Source: DASUGM01 sp036274055 | Lineage (GTDB): Bacteria > Acidobacteriota > Vicinamibacteria > Vicinamibacterales > SCN-69-37 | Reading direction: 5' to 3' | Length of the DNA stretch: 39,810 nt | Assembly (NCBI GenBank): GCA_036274055.1 | Contig: DASUGM010000178.1 | Location: 1-39,810, forward strand | In this document: piece after piece, positions 1-5,771 of the stretch | How the letters are laid out: every line of letters begins with the position of its first letter | Numbering within the stretch: position 1 is the first letter of the stretch | Program-made: the position numbers and the translations under genes | Notes under the pieces: model-generated | Database searches by the model: none | What the model saw: the letters and a program-made list of their open reading frames with translations, nothing else | Told to the model about the DNA's origin: nothing

Positions 1-39
1 GACGTGCCGTACGTTAATTCAAGACGCGACCCCAAACCA

Positions 40-537
40 ATGTCCCGTTTAGATGACTTTCTCCGCTACTGGGACAACGCGCGCCAGCGCACCCTCCGCG
101 TCGCGGACCTCGTGCCCGAGGACCGCATCAACTGGAGTCCCGGCGCGGAGGTGATGACGTTCGCCGATCTCATTCGCCATCTCGCCGTCACCGAGCGCTG
201 GATGTTCGTCGAGAACGCCATGGGCCGCCCGAGCCGCTATGCGTCGCACGGACCCGAACTCGCTGACGGCAAACCGGCCGTTCTCAAGCTCGCGCGCGAT
301 CTCCATCACGAGTCGATGGCCGAACTGCGGACGCTGTCCGACGCCGACCTCGATCGCGCCGTGACGACGCCCGGCGGCGCGACGCTCGCAGCATGGAAGT
401 GGCTGCGCTCGATGGCCGAGCACGAGGCGCATCACCGCGGCCAGATCTACGTGATGCTCCGGCTCTGCGGGATCGGCACGCCGCCACTCTTCGGGTTGAC
501 GTCGGAGGAGGTGCGGTCTCGATCAGGTCTGTCTTGA
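40..537 (+). CDS. DinB-family protein
   Basis: About 165 residues with the DinB/YfiT four-helix-bundle pattern. A histidine follows the first helical pair (LIRHLA) and a His-rich AEHEAHHRGQ motif near the C-terminus supplies the usual metal ligands. Family members are putative metal-dependent enzymes, some of them thiol transferases; the substrate here is unknown. I chose the ATG at 40 because the family homology begins at MSRLDDF; an in-frame GTG at 4 would add twelve unrelated residues. The gene converges on a GNAT acetyltransferase. The stop codon lies inside a GTCTTGA heptad of the hairpin that follows, so the last few residues may derive from the repeat. Confidence 0.85.
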   Translation: MSRLDDFLRYWDNARQRTLRVADLVPEDRINWSPGAEVMTFADLIRHLAVTERWMFVENAMGRPSRYASHGPELADGKPAVLKLARDLHHESMAELRTLSDADLDRAVTTPGGATLAAWKWLRSMAEHEAHHRGQIYVMLRLCGIGTPPLFGLTSEEVRSRSGLS

Positions 538-624
538 GTCTTCGGTCTTGCGTCTTGGGGTGAGTCCTGCGCTCTGCGCGTGCTGGTCTCCCCAAGACCC
601 AAGACGCAAGACCCAAGACCGAAG
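531..624. repeat. GTCTTNN heptad hairpin
   Basis: The left arm is built from GTCTTGA, GTCTTCG, GTCTTGC and GTCTTGG units. The right arm, from about 590 to 624, is the reverse complement built from CCAAGAC-type units. The arms match except that the right arm carries two extra heptads. The hairpin fills the gap between the DinB stop codon at 535-537 and the GNAT stop codon at 626-628. It could act as a bidirectional terminator, but its build is the same as hairpins found in divergent gaps elsewhere in the window. Confidence 0.85.
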
Positions 625-625
625 C

Positions 626-1057
626 CTAAAGGGCGATCTTGAAATGATACGAACTGATGTGCATCCGCTTCGTGAAGTAGAACCGATGCGCATCGAAGCG
701 CTGCACGCCCGAATCCAGATGCAGCTCCGCGCACTTGCGCTCGCGCGCACGGTCCGCCAGCCAGTCGAGTAGCGCGCCGCCGACCCCTTTCGATCGCTGC
801 CGCTCGTCGGTGACCAGATCGTCGACGTACATCATCGGCCCCGCGAACAGCGTCTCGAAAAACCGAAACCCCGCGACGCCGCGCACTTCCCCGCCGTCGT
901 CGAAAAACGCGAGTTGATAGCCCTCTCGCTGCTGCCGCGCGACCTGCGCGACGAACGCGTCCTCATCGAGGTGTGGACGCAGTTGGCGCGCGACGACATG
1001 GCAACGGCGAACCTGCTCGGGGGTGGATGCGACTGCAATGGTTCCGGCCTGCGGCAT
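626..1057 (-). CDS. GNAT family N-acetyltransferase
   Basis: This 143-residue protein has the GNAT fold signature. Motif A lies around residues 82-98, with the acetyl-CoA pyrophosphate-binding segment RQRSKGVGGALLDWL. It is preceded by the beta4 strand MMYVDDLVT and followed by a late-strand segment AELHLDSGVQRFDAHRFY, where the tyrosine may be the general acid. It would transfer an acetyl group to a small molecule or protein amine; the substrate cannot be told. The ATG at 1057 is the only reasonable start. Its stop is two bases from the end of the GTCTT hairpin. The long overlapping frames are shadows. Confidence 0.88.
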   Translation of the reverse strand: MPQAGTIAVASTPEQVRRCHVVARQLRPHLDEDAFVAQVARQQREGYQLAFFDDGGEVRGVAGFRFFETLFAGPMMYVDDLVTDERQRSKGVGGALLDWLADRARERKCAELHLDSGVQRFDAHRFYFTKRMHISSYHFKIAL

Positions 1058-1125
1058 GGTCTTTGCTCACTCCGGATGGTATGCGACGTTCCCTTCTCGT
1101 GGCCATCGCCGCGACGGCGCCACGT

Positions 1126-1133
1126 TATAGAAT
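1126..1133 (+). promoter_or_regulatory. -10-like TATAGAAT, leaderless start
   Basis: TATAGAAT is followed by exactly six bases and then the GTG of the 38-residue gene at 1140. No Shine-Dalgarno sequence fits between them, and no clear -35 is visible. The same arrangement occurs before the EF-P-like gene at 5007, which supports a leaderless transcript. Confidence 0.5.
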
Positions 1134-1139
1134 CGCGAC

Positions 1140-1256
1140 GTGGCCGATCCCGCGGCGGCTGAAGATCCGCACATCAAGCGCAGCTACATCCGCGTGCTCG
1201 TGATCTGGGTGATCACGCTGGCCGCACTCTACGCATTCCAGGAATACTTTTCGTGA
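1140..1256 (+). CDS. 38-residue single-span membrane peptide
   Basis: This short reading frame has a GTG start and TGA stop. It encodes a charged N-terminus (about 17 residues with D, E, H, K and R) followed by one hydrophobic helix, about residues 18-33 (YIRVLVIWVITLAALY), and a short polar tail FQEYFS. It ends 21 bases before the sodium symporter at 1278 and has its own -10-like element. Its position suggests a small accessory subunit of the transporter, by analogy with other SSS carriers that have a small partner such as DUF4212 or YhdT, although those are longer. I recognise no family. The reading is supported by promoter spacing and the clean membrane segment, not by homology. Confidence 0.6.
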   Translation: MADPAAAEDPHIKRSYIRVLVIWVITLAALYAFQEYFS

Positions 1257-1277
1257 TCGCCGGCGGAGCCCGCTGAC

Positions 1278-2972
1278 ATGCACTGGCTCGACTGGACCGT
1301 GCTGATCGTGTTCTTCGCGTGGATCATCTACGACGGCCTGAAGCGCAGCAAAGACAGCACCGAACTCGAGGGCTATTTTCTCGCCAAGCGATCGATCCCG
1401 TGGTGGGCGGCCGGCATCTCGGTGATGGCGACGCAGCTCAGCGCGATCACGATGATCGGCACCACCGGGCAGGGCTACACCGACGGGTTCCGCTTCATCC
1501 AGTACTACTTCGCGCTGCCGATCGCGATGATCATCCTGTCGGTGACGCTGGTGCCGTTCTTCTACCGGTCCGGCGTCTACACCGCCTACGAATACCTCGA
1601 ACGGCGTTTCGATCCGAAGACGCGCAGCCTCACCAGCCTGCTGTTCCTGCTGTCGCGCGGCATGTCGTGCGGCGCGGTGATTGCGGCGCCGGCGGTCGTG
1701 CTGTCGCTGGTGCTCGGCTGGAACGTCACCGCAACCGCGCTCGCAATCACGTTGCCGGCGGTGGTCTACACGATGTTCGGCGGCGTGCAGGCGGTCACCT
1801 GGACCGACGTCAAGATCATGCTGCTCATCATCGGCGGCCTGTTCGCGGTGATTGCCACGGCGATTCTCGGCTTCCCTTCCGGCGTCGGCGTCGGCGACGG
1901 ATTGAGTATCGCCGCAGCCACCGGCCGGCTCCGGACTTTCGATTTTTCGTTCGACCTCAGCAATCAGTACACCTTCTGGTCGGGCACGATTGCGGCGCTG
2001 TTTCTCTTTCTCTCGTACTTCGGCACCGATCAGAGCCAGGTGCAGCGGTATCTGACCGCGCGTTCCGTCGATGAAGCGCGTCACTCGCTCCTGATGAGCG
2101 CGTACTGGAAGATTCCGCTGCAGGTGATCGTGCTGCTGCTCGGCGTCCTCGTCTACGCGTTCTACGTATTCAATCCGCCGCCGCTGATCTTCAGCAAGGT
2201 CCACAACGAACGGATGGAAGCGAGCGCGTCGGCGCCGGCCTACTCGGCGCTCAAGACCGAACACGACGCCGCGTTTCAGGCGCGTCGCGACGCCGCCACG
2301 GCGCTGGCGACGGCGCTGCACGCCGGCGACGGCGCGGCGGTCGACGCTGCCAAGGCGGCAATGCGCGACAAAGACACGGCGCTGCAGAGCCTGCGCAGCC
2401 GCGCCGCGGCCCTGGTCAAGGAATCCGGCAACGATCGCAACTTCTCGGACGTGAACTACATCATTCCCAACTTCATCCTCACCCAGCTCCCGGTGGGACT
2501 GGTCGGGCTGCTGATTCTGGCCATCATCCTCGCCGCCACCGACACCATCGCCGGCGAATTGAACTCGCTCTCGACCGCGACGGTGATCGATTTCTACAAA
2601 CGATGGATGACGCCGGTCGCGACCGACCGCCACTACCTCACCGTGTCGAAGGTCATCACGGGCGTCTGGGGTCTGTTCGCCTGCGCCGTGGCGGTGTGGG
2701 CCGCCGAACTCGGCTCGCTGATCGAGGTCGTCAATCGGTTCGGATCGTTTTTCTACGGGTCGATTCTGGGCGTCTTCATCCTCGCGGTCGCGGTGCCGTT
2801 TGCAACCGGTACCGGCGCCTTCGTCGGCCTGATCGCCGGCATGGGCTCGGTCTACTGGGTCTGGGCCAACACCAACGTCGCGTTTCTATGGCACAACGTC
2901 GTCGGGGCGGTCGCGGTCGTCGCCGTGGGAGCCGTCGTCAGTCTGGTGACACGTCGGAGATCGGCGAGATGA
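1278..2972 (+). CDS. SSS-family sodium:solute symporter
   Basis: 564 residues with about 13 hydrophobic helices, in the inner membrane. Family features include EGYFLAKRSIPWWAAGISVMATQLSA near the N-terminus (the first sodium-site region), the GGVQAVTWTDVKIMLLI loop and the late LLILAIILAATDTIAGELNSLSTATVIDFYKRW segment. It would couple Na+ entry to uptake of a solute that cannot be named; SGLT-like carriers of sugars, amino acids or organic acids share these motifs. Residues about 310-390 form an Ala- and charge-rich soluble insertion, probably helical. The 38-residue gene upstream may be cotranscribed. The TGA stop at 2970-2972 lies in the flank of the following repeat (GATGAGTGAAG). Confidence 0.93.
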   Translation: MHWLDWTVLIVFFAWIIYDGLKRSKDSTELEGYFLAKRSIPWWAAGISVMATQLSAITMIGTTGQGYTDGFRFIQYYFALPIAMIILSVTLVPFFYRSGVYTAYEYLERRFDPKTRSLTSLLFLLSRGMSCGAVIAAPAVVLSLVLGWNVTATALAITLPAVVYTMFGGVQAVTWTDVKIMLLIIGGLFAVIATAILGFPSGVGVGDGLSIAAATGRLRTFDFSFDLSNQYTFWSGTIAALFLFLSYFGTDQSQVQRYLTARSVDEARHSLLMSAYWKIPLQVIVLLLGVLVYAFYVFNPPPLIFSKVHNERMEASASAPAYSALKTEHDAAFQARRDAATALATALHAGDGAAVDAAKAAMRDKDTALQSLRSRAAALVKESGNDRNFSDVNYIIPNFILTQLPVGLVGLLILAIILAATDTIAGELNSLSTATVIDFYKRWMTPVATDRHYLTVSKVITGVWGLFACAVAVWAAELGSLIEVVNRFGSFFYGSILGVFILAVAVPFATGTGAFVGLIAGMGSVYWVWANTNVAFLWHNVVGAVAVVAVGAVVSLVTRRRSAR

Positions 2973-3113
2973 GTGAAGTGCTCTTGCCAAGAGCGGGTTG
3001 ACAGGGAGAAGCCCGAGAAGACCAAGAGAAACCCGGGAGAGTTTATTTTGAAAGACCTCTCGAGCTCTTCCTCTTGGTTTTCTCGTGCTTCTCTCTGTTA
3101 ATTGCTCTTGGCA
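2968..3113. repeat. GAGAAG-class hairpin, copy a
   Basis: The arms run from about 2985 (TGCCAAGAGC) and end at 3113 (GCTCTTGGCA). They contain near-repeats of GAGAAGCCC, GAGAAGACC and AAGAGAAAC on the left and their complements on the right. The flank GATGAGTGAAGTG is the reverse complement of the CTTCACTCATC flank of the copies at 8.6 and 35.1 kb, so this copy is inserted in the opposite orientation. It separates two genes on the same strand. In the right arm GTTAATTG replaces the usual GTGAATCC and could serve as a -10 (TTAATT, 3098-3103) for the next gene; that is speculative. Confidence 0.85.
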
Positions 3114-3141
3114 GAGTTCTTGACGCAGTGCAGGACCGCTC

Positions 3142-4416
3142 ATGAAAACATTCTCAGCCCTCAATATCGCTCTGCTTTTACTGCTCGGTACGTCCGCTCA
3201 CGCCCGGCAGAGCGCCGCCACCGTGTTCACCGGCGCGACCGTCCTCGACGGGACCGGCTCGGCGATCCCGAATGCTGTTGTCGTCGTTCGTGACGGGCGG
3301 ATCGAGTCGATCGGCGCTGGCAGCCAGACGCCGCGGCCGGCCGAGGCGCGGACCGTGGATGTGCGCGGCAAGTTCCTGATGCCCGGCATGATCACCGCGC
3401 ACGCGCACATCTCGGACATCGACGGCCTCAAACCGCGCGCCTACACCGACGCGAACACGCTGCGGCAGCTCGGCGTGTTCGCGCGGTACGGCGTGACCAG
3501 CGTGTGGAGTCTGGGCGGCGAGCAGGCCCCGGCGTTCAAGGCGCGCGCGACGCAGACATCGGCCTCACTCGATCGCGCCCGGATCTTCCTCGCCGGCGAC
3601 ATCATCACCGGCGCGACACCCGCGGCGGCGCGGGCGATGGTCGCGAAAGTCGCCGCCGGCACACCGGACATCATCAAGATCCGCGTTGACGACAACCTCG
3701 GCGCCGCGCAGAAGATGACGCCCGCGGTCTATGCCGCCGTCATCGACGAGGCGCACAAGCACAACCTCAGGGTCGCCGCGCACATCTACTACCTCGACGA
3801 TGCCAAGGGATTGTTGAAAGCGGGCGTGGACGTGATCGCGCACAGCGTCCGCGACAAGGAGATCGACGCTGAATTCATCTCGTTGATGAAAGCGCGCGAC
3901 GTCGCCTACTGCCCGACGCTGACCCGTGAGTTGTCGACGTTCGTCTACGAGTCCACGCCGGCGTTCTTCACCGACCCGTTTTTCACGACAGAAGCCGACC
4001 CGGCCGTCGTCGCGCAACTGAAGGAACCGGCGCGGCAGGCGGCGATGGCGACCTCAGCGAGCGCGCAGACGTACAAGGCGCAGCTGCCGCTGGCGCAGCG
4101 CAATCTGAAGAAGGCCATCGACGCGGGCATCACCGTCGTCATGGGCACGGACACGGGGCCGTTTCCAGAGCGCTTCCAGGGCTACTTCGAGCACGTCGAG
4201 CTCGAGATGATGGTGCAGTCCGGCCTCACGCCGGCACAGGCGCTCAAGTCGGCAACCGGCGACGCCGCGCGCGGCCTGAAGATGAAAGACATCGGCACCC
4301 TGGCGCCGGGCCACTGGGCCGACATCGTCGTCCTGGACGGGGATCCGCGGCGCGACATCCGCAATACTCGCTCGATCGCTGACGTTTACGTTGCCGGGAA
4401 CCGGATCGCGAGGTGA
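3142..4416 (+). CDS. exported amidohydrolase-family metal hydrolase
   Basis: 424 residues with a signal peptide (residues 1 to about 22, ending HARQ), so probably periplasmic. Amidohydrolase superfamily features follow in order: an N-terminal beta-sandwich (TGATVLDGTG), the metal motif HAH at 87-89 after PGMITA, Lys179 (DIIKI) as likely bridging carbamylated lysine, His214 (VAAHIY), His234 (VIAHSV) and Asp337 (MGTDTG). The C-terminus GTLAPGHWADIVVLDGDP is typical of the imidazolonepropionase/prolidase-like branch. It would hydrolyse an amide or peptide-like bond; the substrate is unknown. The start is supported by the signal peptide; AGGA at about 3132 is a weak ribosome site. Confidence 0.9.
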   Translation: MKTFSALNIALLLLLGTSAHARQSAATVFTGATVLDGTGSAIPNAVVVVRDGRIESIGAGSQTPRPAEARTVDVRGKFLMPGMITAHAHISDIDGLKPRAYTDANTLRQLGVFARYGVTSVWSLGGEQAPAFKARATQTSASLDRARIFLAGDIITGATPAAARAMVAKVAAGTPDIIKIRVDDNLGAAQKMTPAVYAAVIDEAHKHNLRVAAHIYYLDDAKGLLKAGVDVIAHSVRDKEIDAEFISLMKARDVAYCPTLTRELSTFVYESTPAFFTDPFFTTEADPAVVAQLKEPARQAAMATSASAQTYKAQLPLAQRNLKKAIDAGITVVMGTDTGPFPERFQGYFEHVELEMMVQSGLTPAQALKSATGDAARGLKMKDIGTLAPGHWADIVVLDGDPRRDIRNTRSIADVYVAGNRIAR

Positions 4417-4423
4417 TCTCTCC

Positions 4424-4603
4424 TGCTCAGTGCTGGGTGATCGGTGCCCGATGCTTGGTGCTGGCGCTTGCTGCTCGGTGCCGTAGGCATCTCGACAAAA
4501 CGAAGACCGAGATATCTCGATTTTCACCTCGCTGAAATGCGCACCGCACCGGGCATCAAGCACTAGCACCAAGCATCGAGCACCGATCACCCAGCACTGA
4601 GCA
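4424..4603. repeat. GTGCTNN-class hairpin, copy A
   Basis: Arms 4424-4462 and 4565-4603 are 39 bases each and complementary with a single mismatch. They consist of GTGCTNN-like heptads (TGCTCAG TGCTGGG TGATCGG and so on). The centre carries CGAAGACC followed by GAGATATCTCGA at 4509-4520, shared with copies B, C and D. The element fills the convergent gap almost exactly: 7 bases from the amidohydrolase stop and 6 bases from the cupin stop. In this position it could work as a bidirectional terminator. Confidence 0.93.
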
Positions 4604-4609
4604 GGTGCG

Positions 4610-4984
4610 CTATTTGCGCAAATAGTCGTCCGACTTGTCCAGCCAGTCCTGGCGCGGCGGGCAGAAGATGTCGACGTCCAGGGTGTCCTCGACGGCTTCG
4701 GCCTTGTGCGGGACGTTGGGCGGAATCACCAGCACTTCGCCGGCGCTGACCAGAAACGGCTCGGCCTGTTCGTCGCCAATCCAGAAGCGGAGCGCGCCTT
4801 CGAGGATGTAGGTCAGCTGTTCGTTGTCGTGCGAATGCAGCGGGACGATGCAGCCCTTCTTGATGTAGACGTGGGCCAGCATCATGCGCGTGCCGGTGAT
4901 CAGCCGGCGCTCCAGAAGCGCGTTGACCGGCTCCTTGGCCATGTCGTTCCAGCGGTAGCGGGTGACGGAAGACGGTACGGACAT
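4610..4984 (-). CDS. small cupin-domain protein
   Basis: About 124 residues forming one conserved cupin barrel. Cupin motif 1 is visible as PLHSHDNEQLTYILEG (metal ligands His, His, Glu) and motif 2 as VIPPNVPHKAEA (final His). A role as a small dioxygenase, isomerase or sensor is possible; the reaction is unknown. I start at ATG 4984 rather than an upstream codon at 5038. The first 18 residues of the longer form overlap the divergent EF-P-like gene, and a -10 (TATAGT) sits exactly six bases before 4984. Confidence 0.87.
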   Translation of the reverse strand: MSVPSSVTRYRWNDMAKEPVNALLERRLITGTRMMLAHVYIKKGCIVPLHSHDNEQLTYILEGALRFWIGDEQAEPFLVSAGEVLVIPPNVPHKAEAVEDTLDVDIFCPPRQDWLDKSDDYLRK

Positions 4985-4990
4985 CGGTGC

Positions 4991-5000
4991 ACTATAGAAT
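4991..5000. promoter_or_regulatory. shared bidirectional -10 for cupin and EF-P genes
   Basis: The ten bases contain TATAGAAT on the plus strand (4993-5000) and TATAGT on the minus strand (4996-4991), sharing a TATA. Each is followed by exactly six bases and then a start codon: GTG at 5007 on plus and ATG at 4984 on minus. The start codons lie only 22 bases apart, leaving no room for Shine-Dalgarno sequences, so both transcripts should be leaderless. Confidence 0.6.
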
Positions 5001-5006
5001 GAATTC

Positions 5007-5588
5007 GTGGCCAGCCTGATTGAAGCAATCGACATCAAGCGGAAGATGTTCTTCGAGTTCGAGAACGCGCCCTACAACTGCCTCGACGTCGAGGTCTCGC
5101 GCCCGACCGCACGCGGCGGCCAGACGCTGGTCCGGTTGAAAATGCGCAACCTGCTGACCAAGGCCGTGTTCGACAAGACCTTCAAGGCCGGCGACAAGTT
5201 CGGCGAACCTGATCTCGAATCGGTGGTGGCAACGTTCCTCTACGCCGACGCGACCGGGTATCACTTCATGGATCAGTCGAGCTACGAGCAGGTCACGCTC
5301 AACGCCGCCTCGGTCGGCGACGACAAGGAGCTGCTCGCCGACAACGTCGAGCTGCAGATTCAGAAGTACAACGGCAAGCCGATCGGCCTGCAATTCCCGC
5401 CGATCATCGAGCTGAAGATCACAGCATGCGAGCCCGGCGTCCGCGGCGACACCGCCAGCGGCGGCGTCACCAAGAACGCGACCGTCGAAACCGGTCTCGA
5501 GATCCGCGTCCCGCTGTTCATCAAGGAAGGCGAGCGCGTCAAAGTGCACACCGAGACGCGGGAGTTCGCGGGCAGAGCGCAGACTTAG
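5007..5588 (+). CDS. efpL: elongation factor P-like protein, EfpL/YeiP type
   Basis: 193 residues covering all three EF-P beta-barrel domains: KOW-like N-domain 1-65, OB domain 66-130 (YADATGYHFMDQSSYEQV) and C-domain 131-190 ending VPLFIKEGERVKVHTETREFAGRA. It would bind ribosomes stalled at proline-rich motifs and aid peptide bond formation. The loop that carries the modified Lys in E. coli EF-P (PGKGQ) reads PTARGGQT here, with Arg36 at the tip and two extra residues. This closely resembles the PTARG loop of E. coli YeiP/EfpL. No EarP, EpmA or YmfI modification gene is nearby. The GTG start is set by homology and by the -10 six bases upstream. Whether it is the only EF-P in the genome cannot be seen. 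Confidence 0.88.
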   Translation: MASLIEAIDIKRKMFFEFENAPYNCLDVEVSRPTARGGQTLVRLKMRNLLTKAVFDKTFKAGDKFGEPDLESVVATFLYADATGYHFMDQSSYEQVTLNAASVGDDKELLADNVELQIQKYNGKPIGLQFPPIIELKITACEPGVRGDTASGGVTKNATVETGLEIRVPLFIKEGERVKVHTETREFAGRAQT

Positions 5589-5590
5589 CG

Positions 5591-5767
5591 CTCAGTGCTC
5601 CGTGCTGAGTGCTGGGTGCTTTGTGCCGGTGCCTGCTGCTCAGTGCAGTGGACATCCTGCCGGGGACGAAGACCGAGATATCTTGATCCTCGCGCGCAGC
5701 AAGTTTCCCGCCGCACTGAGCAATAAGCACCGGCACCCAGCACTTGGCATCAGCACGGAGCACTGAG
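5591..5767. repeat. GTGCTNN-class hairpin, copy B
   Basis: Arms start CTCAGTGCTCCGTGCTGA on the left and end with its near complement on the right (TCAGCACGGAGCACTGAG). Inside, the order and number of heptads differ between the arms. The centre has GACGAAGACC followed by GAGATATCTTGA at 5675-5686, almost identical to copy A. It begins 2 bases after the EF-P stop and ends 4 bases before the stop of the convergent TPR gene. Confidence 0.9.
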
Positions 5768-5771
5768 CCCC

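Noticed and set aside
2200..2450. Soluble insertion in the symporter as a foreign domain
   Set aside because: Related symporters from other phyla, as far as I recall, carry similar helical insertions, so it is probably a family feature.
1125..2633. 502-residue minus-strand open frame
   Set aside because: Lies opposite the sodium symporter; the translation is Arg/His/Asp-rich low complexity, typical of a GC-rich shadow frame.
4424..4603. GTGCT repeats as a CRISPR array
   Set aside because: Words are 7 bases, degenerate and without spacers, and the array is an inverted repeat; no cas genes.
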